Assembly: GCF_000011365.1 (NCBI RefSeq)
Contig: NC_004463.1
Location: forward strand, 620,001-684,000
Origin: Bradyrhizobium diazoefficiens USDA 110
GTDB taxonomy: Bacteria; Pseudomonadota; Alphaproteobacteria; Rhizobiales; Xanthobacteraceae
DNA: 64,000 nucleotides
Reading direction: 5' to 3'
Below, in pieces: positions 54,894 to 64,000 of the stretch. The translations under genes were made by a program, and so were the position numbers. Every line of letters begins with the position of its first letter. The first letter of the stretch is position 1. The notes beneath the pieces are model-generated. The model did not search any database, was not told where the DNA came from, and saw nothing but the letters and a program-made list of their open reading frames with translations.

Positions 54894-55922
54894 ATGGTCG
54901 CGCTGCGTGGAAAAGAGATCGACGCCTTCCTCGCCCGCCCCGACGCGGGCCGGCCGATCGTCCTGCTCTATGGTCCCGACGCCGGGCTGGTGCGTGAACG
55001 CGCCGACGCGCTGATCGCCTCCGCCGTGGACGACCCCAACGATCCGTTCTCGCTGGTCAGGCTCGATGGCGACGAGCTGTCCGCCGAGCCGTCACGTCTC
55101 GTCGACGAAGCCATGACGGTGCCGCTGTTCGGCGGCCAACGCGCCATCCGCGTGCGCGCAGGCTCGCGCAGCTTCGCCAGCGGCATCGACACACTGGCCG
55201 AGATGGGCGTGAAGGATTGCCGCATCGTGATCGAGGCCGGCGAGCTGCGCCCGGAATCGCCGCTGCGCAAAGCCTGCGAGCGCGCCAAGACGGCCGTGGC
55301 GATCGGCTGCTATCCCGACACCGAGCGCGACTTGGCCAAGCTGATGGACGACGAGCTTCGCATCGCAAACTTGCGCATCGCGCAGGATGCCCGCGCGGCG
55401 CTGATGTCGTTCCTCGGCGGCGACCGCCAGGCCTCGCGCAACGAGCTGCGCAAGCTGACGCTCTATGCACATGGCAAAGGCGAGATCACGCTGGAAGACG
55501 TGATGGCGGTGGTCGCCGATGCTTCCGAACTGAAGCTCGATCCGATCGTCGACGGCGCCTTCGCCGGCCGGCCCGACATCGTCGAGACCGAGTTCGCCAA
55601 AGCCATGATCGCCGGCACCTATCCCGGCGTGATCATCTCGGCCGCGCAGCGCCAGGCCGCGTGGCTGCACAAATCCGCGCTTGCGATCGCCGACGGCCAG
55701 CCTGCCTCCGCCGTGCTCGACGGCGGCTTTCCGCGGCTGCACTTTTCGCGAAAGCCGGCGGTGGAGACGGCGCTGCGCAATTTCAGCGTGGCGCGGCTCG
55801 CCGCCATCATCGAGCAGCTAGCAACCGCCGCGCTCGACACCCGCAAGCAATCCACCCTCGCCGCCGCCATCGCCCAGCGCACGCTGATGGCGATCGCCGC
55901 GAACGCCAAGCGGCGGGGCTAA
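54894..55922 (+). CDS. holA: DNA polymerase III subunit delta
   Basis: This is a 342-residue clamp-loader subunit that opens the beta clamp. The AAA+-like N-terminal part begins FLARPDAGRPIVLLYGPDAGLVRERADAL (degenerate P-loop, as expected for delta). The middle and C-terminal helices (LRKLTLYAHGKGEITLEDVMAVV; RLHFSRKPAVETAL) are typical. It ends head-to-head against parB, 48 bases away. Confidence 0.94.
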   Translation: MVALRGKEIDAFLARPDAGRPIVLLYGPDAGLVRERADALIASAVDDPNDPFSLVRLDGDELSAEPSRLVDEAMTVPLFGGQRAIRVRAGSRSFASGIDTLAEMGVKDCRIVIEAGELRPESPLRKACERAKTAVAIGCYPDTERDLAKLMDDELRIANLRIAQDARAALMSFLGGDRQASRNELRKLTLYAHGKGEITLEDVMAVVADASELKLDPIVDGAFAGRPDIVETEFAKAMIAGTYPGVIISAAQRQAAWLHKSALAIADGQPASAVLDGGFPRLHFSRKPAVETALRNFSVARLAAIIEQLATAALDTRKQSTLAAAIAQRTLMAIAANAKRRG

Positions 55923-55970
55923 GCCCAGCTCTTTCCGCGCGTGATCGCGAGCCCGGAATAACGGCGAAGA

Positions 55971-56858
55971 CTACAGCGCGCCCTTCGCCAGCCGCTTCAT
56001 GACTTCGTCGAGCTGGTCGAGGTTGCGGTAGTTGATCTGCACGGAGCCGCCGGGGTCGCGGTGATTGACGGTGACCTTGAGACCGAGCGCGTCGCTGACG
56101 CGCTTTTCGAGATCGATCGTGTCGGGGTCCTTTTCCTTCCCCCCGGTGCTGCGCGCCTTCTGCGGCTTGCGCTCCGGCACGCCCTCTTCATGCGCGAGCG
56201 CCTCGGCCTGGCGGACGTTGAGACCTTCCTCGACGATGCGCCTGGCGGCAGCGAGCGGATCGGGCACGCCGATCAGCGCGCGGGCGTGACCGGCGGTCAG
56301 CTGACCGGTCGCGATGAAGGCCTGCACCTCGGCCGGCAGCTTCGTCAGCCGCATCATGTTGGCGACGTGGCTGCGGCTCTTGCCGACGACTTTCGCGATG
56401 TCGTCCTGGCTGCGTTTGAACTCATTGGCGAGCGCGTGATAGCCCTGCGCCTCCTCCATCGGATTGAGGTCTTCGCGCTGCACGTTCTCGATGATCGCGA
56501 ACTCCAGCGCATCGCTGTCGCTGATGTCGACCGGCACGATCGGCACTTCATGCAGGCCTGCCATTTGCGAAGCGCGCCAGCGCCGTTCGCCGGCGATGAT
56601 CTCGTAGCGGTCCTGCGCGCCCTTCACCGGACGCACCACGATCGGCTGGATCACGCCGTGCTGCCTGATCGAATCGCTGAGCTCCTTGAGCTCGGTTTCC
56701 GAAAAGGTGCGGCGCGGGTTGCGCGGGTTGGGCTTGATGAATTCGATCGGCACCTTGCGCTGCGCACGCGGACGATCGACGTGCTGAGCCTCGCCGCCGA
56801 CGTCACCGATCAGACTTGCAAGACCCCGGCCCAGTCGCGAACGCGCTTCGTCGGCCAT
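55971..56858 (-). CDS. parB: Chromosome-partitioning protein ParB
   Basis: This is a 295-residue CTPase that binds parS and spreads along DNA. It has VPIEFIKPNPRNPRRTFSE, the CTP-binding boxes GVIQPIVVRP, GERRWRAS and ENVQREDLNPMEEA, the helix-turn-helix SQDDIAKVVGKSRSHVANMMR, and a C-terminal dimerisation segment (GSVQINYRNLDQLDEVMKRL). The ATG at 56858 (MADEARSRLGRGL) is preferred. Six parS sites lie 1.6-4.1 kb away. Confidence 0.97.
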   Translation of the reverse strand: MADEARSRLGRGLASLIGDVGGEAQHVDRPRAQRKVPIEFIKPNPRNPRRTFSETELKELSDSIRQHGVIQPIVVRPVKGAQDRYEIIAGERRWRASQMAGLHEVPIVPVDISDSDALEFAIIENVQREDLNPMEEAQGYHALANEFKRSQDDIAKVVGKSRSHVANMMRLTKLPAEVQAFIATGQLTAGHARALIGVPDPLAAARRIVEEGLNVRQAEALAHEEGVPERKPQKARSTGGKEKDPDTIDLEKRVSDALGLKVTVNHRDPGGSVQINYRNLDQLDEVMKRLAKGAL

Positions 56859-56905
56859 CGCCAGCTCCCTTGGATTCACGGTGCAGCACTCCAGAACTGA
56901 ATTAT

Positions 56906-56989
56906 CGTAGGGTGGGCAAAGCGAAGCGTGCCCACCGATTGTGTGCGGAAGACGGTGGGCACGGCGAAGGCGCCTTTGCCCACCCTACG
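56906..56989. repeat. Intergenic inverted repeat, family D
   Basis: CGTAGGGTGGGCAAAGCG and CGCCTTTGCCCACCCTACG form the outer arms; GCGTGCCCACCG and CGGTGGGCACGGC the inner ones. It sits between parA and parB, inside their operon. Confidence 0.88.
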
Positions 56990-56995
56990 GCATCG

Positions 56996-57850
56996 TCAAT
57001 GCGTCGTGCGCAGCTCGCGCTCGCGCTGGATCACTTCGGTGGCAAGCCGCAGATAGGCTTCGCTGCCGACGCATTTGAGATCGTAGACCAGCACCGGCTT
57101 GCCGTAGGACGGCGCTTCCGAGATGCGCACGTTGCGCGGGATCATGGTCTTGTAGACCTTCTCGCCCATGAACTGGCGGACGTCGGCGACGACCTGGTTC
57201 GAGAGATTGTTGCGCGAGTCGAACATGGTCAGCACGATGCCGTGGATCGACAGGTTCGGGTTGAGCGTCGAGCGGACCTGCTCCACCGTCTGCAGCAATT
57301 GCGACAGACCTTCGAGCGCGAAGAACTCGCACTGGAGCGGCACCAGGATCGCATCGGACGCCGCCATCGCGTTCACCGTCAGAAGGTTGAGCGAGGGCGG
57401 GCAGTCGATCAGCACATAGGTGTAATCGGCGTCCGGCGAGACGTTGTTGTTGAGCGCACCGATCGCGTCGCGCAGCTTGAAGGCGCGGCCGGGCGTGGTG
57501 CCGAGCTCGAGCTCGAGGCCGGAGAGGTCCATGGTCGAGGGCGCGATGTGCAGCCGCGGCACCGCCGTCGACACCACCGCCTCGCGCAAGGCCGCTTCGC
57601 CGACCAGCACGTCATAGGTCGAACAGGAGCGGTTGCGGCGATCGATGCCGAGGCCGGTCGAGGCGTTGCCCTGCGGATCGAGATCGACGATCAGAACGCG
57701 CTCGCCAATCGCGGCGAGCGCCGTGCCAAGGTTGATCGCTGTGGTTGTTTTTCCCACGCCGCCTTTTTGATTCGCCAGCGCGAGGATGCGCGGGTGGCCC
57801 TGCGGGACCACGTCGGTCTGTTCTTGCTGCGGCTCGTCAATCACGCTCAT
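56996..57850 (-). CDS. parA: Chromosome-partitioning ATPase ParA
   Basis: This is a 284-residue Walker-type ATPase that moves ParB-parS complexes. The deviant Walker A is KGGVGKTTT (about residue 29), LIVDLDPQGNAS is the A' motif and YVLIDCPPSLNLL the Walker B. It is not a MinD: no amphipathic tail. It starts 29 bases downstream of rsmG, in the conserved rsmG-parA-parB order. Confidence 0.97.
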   Translation of the reverse strand: MSVIDEPQQEQTDVVPQGHPRILALANQKGGVGKTTTAINLGTALAAIGERVLIVDLDPQGNASTGLGIDRRNRSCSTYDVLVGEAALREAVVSTAVPRLHIAPSTMDLSGLELELGTTPGRAFKLRDAIGALNNNVSPDADYTYVLIDCPPSLNLLTVNAMAASDAILVPLQCEFFALEGLSQLLQTVEQVRSTLNPNLSIHGIVLTMFDSRNNLSNQVVADVRQFMGEKVYKTMIPRNVRISEAPSYGKPVLVYDLKCVGSEAYLRLATEVIQRERELRTTH

Positions 57851-57879
57851 CGCAAATTCCCCACTCGCCCCTGAACGTC

Positions 57880-58662
57880 TCAGCCGCGCCGTTCGGCGGC
57901 ATTGAGCTCCACGATCCAGCCGTCACCGGTGCGGCTTTGGTGGAGCTGCGGCTGAATATTCCAATATTTAGCGGCTTCAGTCAATTCAGCCTCTACATCT
58001 TGACCCTTTGGAAACAACGCTTTTGCGCCCTGGCGCATCAGCGGCTCCGCAAAGCCGATGAGTTGATGTAGCGGAGCCAGTGCACGCGCGGTGACGCAAT
58101 CGACCGGGCCGGTGATTCTATCCACATTATCCCCGATCTCAGCGAGATGTACGACTCCCGGAGATGTGGTGATCCGAATTGCTTCGCGCAGGAACGCCGC
58201 CTTCTTGGCGATTCGCTCGACGAGGTGAACGCTCGCACCGGGTGTCTCCGCCATGGTGCAGGCCAGGACGACGCCCGGAAATCCGCCGCCGCTACCGAGA
58301 TCGGCCCAGCGCCTGGCCGTTGGGGCGAGATCGACGAGCTGAAGCGAGTCGGCGATGTGCCGGGTCCAGAGGTGCGGCAGCGTCGAGGGCGCGACGAGAT
58401 TGGTCTTGGCCTGCCACTCCCGCAGCAGCGCGATGTAGCGATCGAGCCGGGCCTCGGTTTCACGTGAAACGGGCGCAAGCTTCAGCGCCGCGATCTTGTC
58501 CGCCGCTATGACCGAGTCCAGCGATCGATCGTTGGCGCTGGCCTTGTTGATCTTCTGGCTGGCCGGCGCAGATCGACCGTCGGGTCCCTCGCCCGCTCCA
58601 GATCCTGGTGCTGAAGGTTTCGGCGATGACGATCGACCGCCGGCCGGTCCGCGCTGTTTCAC
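57880..58662 (-). CDS. rsmG: 16S rRNA (guanine(527)-N7)-methyltransferase RsmG
   Basis: This is a 260-residue SAM-dependent methyltransferase. WTRHIADSLQLVDLAP and WADLGSGGGFPGVVLA are the diagnostic SAM motifs. A Ser/Pro/Gly-rich N-terminal extension of about 50 residues precedes the usual domain. The only in-frame ATG/GTG/TTG before the domain is the GTG at 58662, which lies at the centre of a parS palindrome. A second parS core is within the coding sequence and encodes VSRET (residues 65-69). It follows mnmG by nine bases. Confidence 0.95.
   Translation of the reverse strand: MKQRGPAGGRSSSPKPSAPGSGAGEGPDGRSAPASQKINKASANDRSLDSVIAADKIAALKLAPVSRETEARLDRYIALLREWQAKTNLVAPSTLPHLWTRHIADSLQLVDLAPTARRWADLGSGGGFPGVVLACTMAETPGASVHLVERIAKKAAFLREAIRITTSPGVVHLAEIGDNVDRITGPVDCVTARALAPLHQLIGFAEPLMRQGAKALFPKGQDVEAELTEAAKYWNIQPQLHQSRTGDGWIVELNAAERRG
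58457..58470. other. parS: parS site 1 (inside rsmG)
   Basis: GTTTCACGTGAAAC, the perfect 14-bp core of the ParB-binding consensus TGTTTCACGTGAAACA. It lies in the rsmG coding region. Confidence 0.9.
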
Positions 58663-58669
58663 GTGAAAC
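58656..58669. other. parS: parS site 2 (mnmG-rsmG junction)
   Basis: GTTTCACGTGAAAC core; 15 of 16 consensus bases match. It contains the rsmG GTG start codon. Confidence 0.92.
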
Positions 58670-58671
58670 GC

Positions 58672-60552
58672 CTATGCAATTGCCTTTGAGGTCTTCCTTG
58701 CCTCGCGCCGGAGATAGGCCGCGAGGATGCCGAGCGCCGCCGGCGTCATGCCATCGATCCGGCCGGCCTGGCCGACCGTGAACGGCCGCGCCTTCTCCAG
58801 CTTGGCCCTCACCTCATTGGAGAGACCTGGCACCAGCTGATAATCGACCTCTGACAGCACCAGCCCCTCGTCGCGCCGGAAGGCTTCGACGTCGGCGCTC
58901 TGGCGCTCCAGATAGACGTCGTACTTGGCGTCGATCTCGAGATGGGTGGCGATGACCGGGTCGATCGCCGACAGCTCCAGCCAGATGGCGCGGACCTGGC
59001 TCCAGCCGATGTCCGGATAGGCCATCAGCTCGAAGGCCGAGCGGCGTTGACCGTCCCGGTTCAGGGACAGTCCGTGCTTGATCGCCTCATTCGGGGTGAT
59101 GGTCAGCGACTTCGACAGCGTCCGGGCGGCGTTCAGGGCCTCCATCTTGGTCCGGTGATGCAGGGTCCGGGCACTCCGAACGCACCCCAGAGCGATGCCC
59201 TTCTCGGTCAGGCGCTGATCGGCATTATCGGCCCGCAGCGTCAGCCGGTACTCGGCCCGCGAGGTGAACATCCGATAGGGCTCGCTGATCCCGCGGGTGA
59301 CGAGGTCATCGATCATCACGCCGAGATAGCCATCGGCGCGGTCGAACACCGTCAGTGCGGCCCCGCTGGCGGCCAAAGCCGCGTTCAGCCCGGCCACGAT
59401 GCCCTGCCCGGCGGCCTCCTCGTACCCAGTGGTGCCGTTGATCTGCCCGGCCAGGAACAGGCCGCGCAGACGCTTGGTCTGGAGGGTCGGATCGAGCTCG
59501 CGGGGATCGATGTGGTCGTATTCGATGGCGTAGCCCGGGCGCACCATCTTGACCCGCTCCAGGCCGGGAATGCTGGCGAGGATCGCGAGCTGGACCTCCT
59601 CCGGCAACGAGGTCGAGATGCCGTTGGGATAGACGGTGCTGTCGTCGAGCCCTTCCGGCTCCAGGAAGATCTGGTGGCCGTCGCGGTCACCGAAGCGGAC
59701 GATCTTGTCCTCGATCGAGGGGCAATAGCGCGGTCCGGAGCTCTTGATCTGGCCGGAGTACATCGGGGAGCGATGGACATTGGCCCGGATCACCTCATGG
59801 GTCGCGGCCGTGGTCCGGGTGATCCCGCACTGGATCTGCGGGGTCGTGATCCGGTCGGTCATGACCGAGAACGGCTCCGGCGGCTCGTCTCCCGGCTGCA
59901 TTTCCACCGCCGACCAGTCGATCGTGGTGCCATCCAGACGCGGTGGAGTGCCGGTCTTCAGCCGTCCAAGGGTGAAGCCGGCGCGCTCGAAGGAGCTTGA
60001 AAGGCCCATCGCGGGCGCCTCGCCGACGCGGCCGGCGGGCCAGTTCTTCTCGCCGAGATGGATCAGACCACGCAGGAAGGTGCCGGTGGTGACAACAATG
60101 GACCCGGCTCCGAACTCCCGGCCGTCGGCCAGGCGAAGACCGGTCACCCGGCCCTCGACCACGATCAGCTCGTCGGCCTCACCCTCGATGACGGAAAGAC
60201 CCTCGGTCTCCCGGATCGCGGCCTGCATCGCGGCGGCATAAAGCTTCCGGTCGGCCTGGGCCCGGGGGCCGCGGACCGCGGGGCCCTTGCGGCGATTGAG
60301 GACACGAAACTGGATGCCGCCGGCATCGCCGACCCGGCCCATCAGACCATCCAGCGCATCGACCTCGCGGACCAGATGGCCCTTGCCGAGACCGCCGATG
60401 GCCGGATTGCAGGACATCGCGCCGACAGTGGAGAAACGATGCGTCACGAGAGCGGTCGCGGCGCCCATCCGGGCAGACGCAGCCGCGGCTTCACAGCCGG
60501 CGTGGCCGCCGCCAATCACGATGACGTCGAAACTCTCTCGCTCTGGTCGCAT
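58672..60552 (-). CDS. mnmG: tRNA uridine-34 cmnm5 synthesis enzyme MnmG
   Basis: This is a 626-residue FAD enzyme that, with MnmE, adds carboxymethylaminomethyl groups to U34 of tRNAs. FAD binds at [40 protein letters not shown] and [22 protein letters not shown] are signature blocks, and the second FAD motif is [18 protein letters not shown]. Length is normal. The gene stands between four parS sites upstream and two downstream. Confidence 0.97.
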   Translation of the reverse strand: MRPERESFDVIVIGGGHAGCEAAAASARMGAATALVTHRFSTVGAMSCNPAIGGLGKGHLVREVDALDGLMGRVGDAGGIQFRVLNRRKGPAVRGPRAQADRKLYAAAMQAAIRETEGLSVIEGEADELIVVEGRVTGLRLADGREFGAGSIVVTTGTFLRGLIHLGEKNWPAGRVGEAPAMGLSSSFERAGFTLGRLKTGTPPRLDGTTIDWSAVEMQPGDEPPEPFSVMTDRITTPQIQCGITRTTAATHEVIRANVHRSPMYSGQIKSSGPRYCPSIEDKIVRFGDRDGHQIFLEPEGLDDSTVYPNGISTSLPEEVQLAILASIPGLERVKMVRPGYAIEYDHIDPRELDPTLQTKRLRGLFLAGQINGTTGYEEAAGQGIVAGLNAALAASGAALTVFDRADGYLGVMIDDLVTRGISEPYRMFTSRAEYRLTLRADNADQRLTEKGIALGCVRSARTLHHRTKMEALNAARTLSKSLTITPNEAIKHGLSLNRDGQRRSAFELMAYPDIGWSQVRAIWLELSAIDPVIATHLEIDAKYDVYLERQSADVEAFRRDEGLVLSEVDYQLVPGLSNEVRAKLEKARPFTVGQAGRIDGMTPAALGILAAYLRREARKTSKAIA

Positions 60553-60608
60553 GGGCGGACTTCTAGCTCAGAGGCGGAGAAGCCGGAAGTGGAAACTGGG
60601 TGCCGGTT

Positions 60609-60622
60609 GTTTCACGTGAAAC
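60609..60622. other. parS: parS site 3
   Basis: GTTTCACGTGAAAC core, preceded by T and followed by G; 57 bases upstream of mnmG. Confidence 0.92.
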
Positions 60623-60651
60623 GAGGCGGTCGGGAGGACGAAGTGCGGTTT

Positions 60652-60677
60652 CGCGAAAACAACCCCATGCACAGTAG
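60652..60677. repeat. 26-bp dispersed repeat, copy 2
   Basis: Identical over 26 bases to 18960-18985. It lies between parS sites 3 and 4. Confidence 0.85.
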
Positions 60678-60698
60678 GCTGGGGTTTGAAATCACTAT

Positions 60699-60712
60699 GT
60701 TTCACGTGAAAC
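60699..60712. other. parS: parS site 4
   Basis: GTTTCACGTGAAAC core preceded by T and followed by G. Confidence 0.92.
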
Positions 60713-60763
60713 GAAATGGACCCCACGATGCAGGAAGGGGCGACGACGGAACAATCATCCGTC

Positions 60764-60836
60764 GACGCGAAGCAATCCAGACTGTCTCCGCGGAGGCGGT
60801 CTGGATTGCTTCGTCGCAAGAGCTCCTGGCAATGAC
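60764..60836. repeat. Intergenic inverted repeat, family G
   Basis: GCGAAGCAATCCAGACTG and the near-complement GTCTGGATTGCTTCGTC flank CCGCGGAGG; TGGCAATGACGA follows. This type is a common dispersed element in Bradyrhizobium-like genomes (from general knowledge). Confidence 0.8.
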
Positions 60837-60909
60837 GAGACTGAGGCACGCACCCTGCTCCAAATCGCCACCGTTTCGCAGCGAGGTCAGATCGAGTGCA
60901 CCAAGGCCG

Positions 60910-60923
60910 GTTTCACGTGAAAC
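60910..60923. other. parS: parS site 5
   Basis: GTTTCACGTGAAAC core followed by A; the first flanking base is G instead of T. Confidence 0.92.
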
Positions 60924-60956
60924 AGGCCCACTCGCCTTCCCCGTGAATGGAACCGC

Positions 60957-60972
60957 TGTTTCACGTGAAACA
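60957..60972. other. parS: parS site 6 (full consensus)
   Basis: TGTTTCACGTGAAACA, all 16 consensus bases, 45 bases beyond the end of mnmE. Confidence 0.95.
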
Positions 60973-60987
60973 CCAAGCAATGGAACA

Positions 60988-61018
60988 AGCGCTAGTTCTA
61001 CAATGAAGAACTAGCGCT
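60988..61018 (-). terminator. Hairpin at the end of mnmE
   Basis: AGCGCTAGTTCT (60988-60999) and AGAACTAGCGCT (61007-61018) are perfect 12-bp arms with a seven-base loop. The mnmE stop codon (61017-61019) overlaps the proximal arm. Only a weak T-rich tail follows. Confidence 0.75.
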
Positions 61019-62375
61019 ACTTTCCGATACAGAATTTCTGAAAGATGGCCCCAAGGACGTCTTCAACGTCCACCCGGCCCAACAGCCGGCCCAGGGCATA
61101 GGCGGCGGAACGAAGCTCCTCGGCCGCCAGCTCTTCGCCCTCTCCTACAAGCTCCAGACTTCGGCGCAAGCTGTCTGACGCCTGGCGCAACAGATCGCGT
61201 TGCCGGGCCCGGGTCACCAATGCGCCCTCGCTGGTTCCAAAGAACTCGGCGGAAAACTTCACGAGGGCGTCGACCAGCTCGCGAATCCCGTCCCCCCGGC
61301 TGGCCGAGATCCCGAACTCGCCCTGCGGCCCCTCGTCCCCGAACTCGCCGAGATCGATCTTGTTGCGCACGATCCAGACCGAGCCGCCGGACGGATGGCT
61401 CCCGTCGCCGGACGTCCACAGCGAACGCATCGAAGCCGGATCGGCGGCCTGCTCCCCCTCCACCAACCACAGTACGAGGTCGGCGTCCTCGGCTCGCGCT
61501 CGGGCGCGGCGCACACCCTCCTGCTCCACGGGATCATCGGTCTCGCGAATGCCGGCGGTGTCGATGACAGTGACCGGATAGCCGTCGAGGTCGAGCTGCA
61601 CCTCGATCACGTCGCGCGTGGTGCCGGCATGTGGCGACACGATCGCGACATCTCGGCGCGCGAGCTGATTCATCAGCGTCGACTTGCCGACATTCGGCTC
61701 GCCGGCGATGGCAACCACCATTCCATCGCGCAGGCGTTCAGAATGTCCCTGTGCCGCAAGCACCTCTGTGATTTCGACGTGGAGCGCCTTGATCGCCTTG
61801 ACCGCCGGCGCCCTCAGCTCCGCCGGCACATCGCCCTCGTCGGAAAAATCGATGCCGGCTTCGATCAGTGCCGACGCCTCGATGATTCGCTCGCGCCAGT
61901 CGCGCGCGCGGTTGCCGAGCAGCCCCTGCAGTTGACGCAACGCCTGGCGGCGCTGGCGGTCGGTGTCGGCATGGATGAGGTCGTCGAGGCCCTCGGCTTC
62001 GGTCAGGTCGAGCTTGCCGTTCTCGAAGGCGCGTCGCGTGAACTCGCCGGGCTCGGCCGCCCGCATATTCGGAATTACAGAAATAGCGGCCAGGAGCGCC
62101 GCCAGCACCGCGCGGCCGCCATGGGCGTGGAATTCGGCGACGTCCTCACCGGTCGCGCTCGCCGGCCCCGGAAACCAGAGCACGACCGCGTCGTCGATCG
62201 GCTGGCCTGTCCCGTCACGGAGCAGCCGGCGGCTGGCCTGCCGCGGTGCCGGCAGCTTGCCCGCCAGCGTCGTCAGCACCAGGCCGGCCTGCGCGCCCGA
62301 GACCCGCACCACGGCGATCGCGCTCGGCGGACGGCCCGACGACAGAGCAAAGATGGTCTGGTCTCGCGGATGCAT
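61017..62375 (-). CDS. mnmE: tRNA uridine-34 modification GTPase MnmE
   Basis: This is a 452-residue GTPase partner of MnmG. The N-terminal folate-binding domain ([20 protein letters not shown]) is followed by a G domain inserted in a helical domain: [14 protein letters not shown] (G1), DTAGIRE (G3), NKID (G4). The C-terminal CIGK supplies the catalytic Cys. It starts at 62375 and is read toward mnmG; an AT-rich promoter-like stretch lies about 150 bases upstream. Confidence 0.97.
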
Positions 62376-62689
62376 GGCCTATTTGTCCAGCCGCCGGGGA
62401 AAAGGCAAATATCCGTTTCGGCCGATACGCCCGCGCGGTTTTGCTGCACCAATTCCCGCAGCAAAAAGCTTTTTTGCACCGCAGCATACCGCAGCATTTT
62501 GCCGCAAGAGTCTCCCCCGCCTCCGCTAAAAGACTTAGCTAGAGTCAAGTATTATTTAGTTATATCAATATCTTAATAGACAATTAGATTCAGATGGCAA
62601 CCGCTCGCCATGCTGCACCCTCGCTGCAACAAAGCCGCACAAAAAAAAGGGCGCCCGAAGGCGCCCTCCAATCCTTTGCTGCACCGCAC
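62376..62689. other. 314-bp rho-mnmE intergenic region with AT-rich tract
   Basis: An AT-rich tract at about 62527-62595 (roughly three quarters A+T) stands out from the GC-rich surroundings and probably carries the mnmE promoter on the minus strand. No DnaA boxes were seen. The right part holds the rho terminator. No gene is supported here. Confidence 0.6.
62641..62666 (-). terminator. Intrinsic terminator of rho
   Basis: On the minus strand GGGCGCC-TTCG-GGCGCCC is followed by eight T residues. It lies 24 bases beyond the rho stop codon. Confidence 0.95.
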
Positions 62690-63955
<1,266 letters not shown>

Positions 63956-64000
63956 TGGGGTGGTCCTGTGGGGTAACCTAAGGGAGGGGGTGCGAGGAGG
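63956..64000 (-). other. Start of the rho leader
   Basis: Forty-five bases upstream of rho on the minus strand. GGACCACCCCA precedes the ATG. Nothing else can be read from this short edge. Confidence 0.4.

Larger units (their letters stand above)
60553..61016. other. 464-bp mnmE-mnmG intergenic region, parS cluster
   Basis: The region holds four parS palindromes, one copy of the 26-bp dispersed repeat, one family G inverted repeat and the mnmE terminator hairpin, with little sequence left over. No gene is supported here. Confidence 0.85.

Noticed and set aside
58117..58135. DnaA-box-like CTATCCACA next to TTATCCCC inside rsmG
   Set aside because: A single near-match within coding sequence, with no cluster and no AT-rich unwinding region beside it; not enough for an origin.
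62527..62595. AT-rich tract between mnmE and rho considered as oriC
   Set aside because: No DnaA boxes on either strand in the gap; an mnmE promoter explains it better. The parS cluster suggests an origin nearby but not necessarily here.

Overview
The window is a GC-rich (roughly 64-66 %) alphaproteobacterial chromosome segment. Protein wording, gene order and the dispersed intergenic palindromes all point to Bradyrhizobium or a very close relative. It is dense core chromosome. I see no rRNA, CRISPR, transposase, integrase or phage gene.

Layout. 0.1-3.3 kb: FAD/NAD(P)-binding protein, SDHAF4-like protein, rsmB. 3.4-7 kb: heparinase-like protein, then purH behind a sequence that matches the ZTP (pfl-motif) riboswitch. 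7-16.4 kb: transporters and metabolic enzymes (UMF1 MFS, ggt, second MFS, GST, DUF2239 with a clean promoter/operator, MATE, HCCA isomerase, panE). 16.6-20.2 kb: diheme cytochrome c, PQQ-type sugar dehydrogenase, SDR, tRNA-Gly(GCC). 20.4-30.7 kb: CnoX-like thioredoxin, LON-domain protein, MHYT-GGDEF-EAL protein, cytochrome b561/PepSY pair, a TetR-controlled divergent unit, Trm112-like protein, UbiH-family hydroxylase, tesB. 30.7-37.3 kb: GYF_2 membrane protein and two glnK-amtB operons. The first amtB is frameshifted. An arsR-SRPBCC-clpP block lies between the operons and is followed by a decayed copy of the amtB1 3' end. 37.4-49.2 kb: GFA protein, aminotransferase, ftsK, LolA-like protein, xthA, cNMP-binding protein, response regulator, L,D-transpeptidase, hydratase, YggS, GGDEF protein. 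49.2-51.4 kb: two poorly conserved genes of visibly lower GC. 51.6-64 kb: leuS-lptE-holA facing parB-parA-rsmG-mnmG-mnmE-rho, an origin-proximal alphaproteobacterial block with six parS palindromes in and around rsmG and mnmG.

How the parts work together. The two glnK-amtB units form a PII-regulated ammonium uptake system; only the second has both an intact transporter and a recognisable sigma-54 promoter. The parS cluster with parAB should be the chromosome centromere. The riboswitch ties purH expression to its substrate ZMP/ZTP. Several small regulatory units (TetR divergent pair, ArsR operon, DUF2239 promoter) carry palindromic operators that can be read directly.

Intergenic space is filled by at least seven families of inverted repeats, mostly at 3' ends of genes. 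The most unusual features are the rearranged amtB1 region, the rsmG start codon sitting inside a parS site, and the double-palindrome promoter of the DUF2239 gene.
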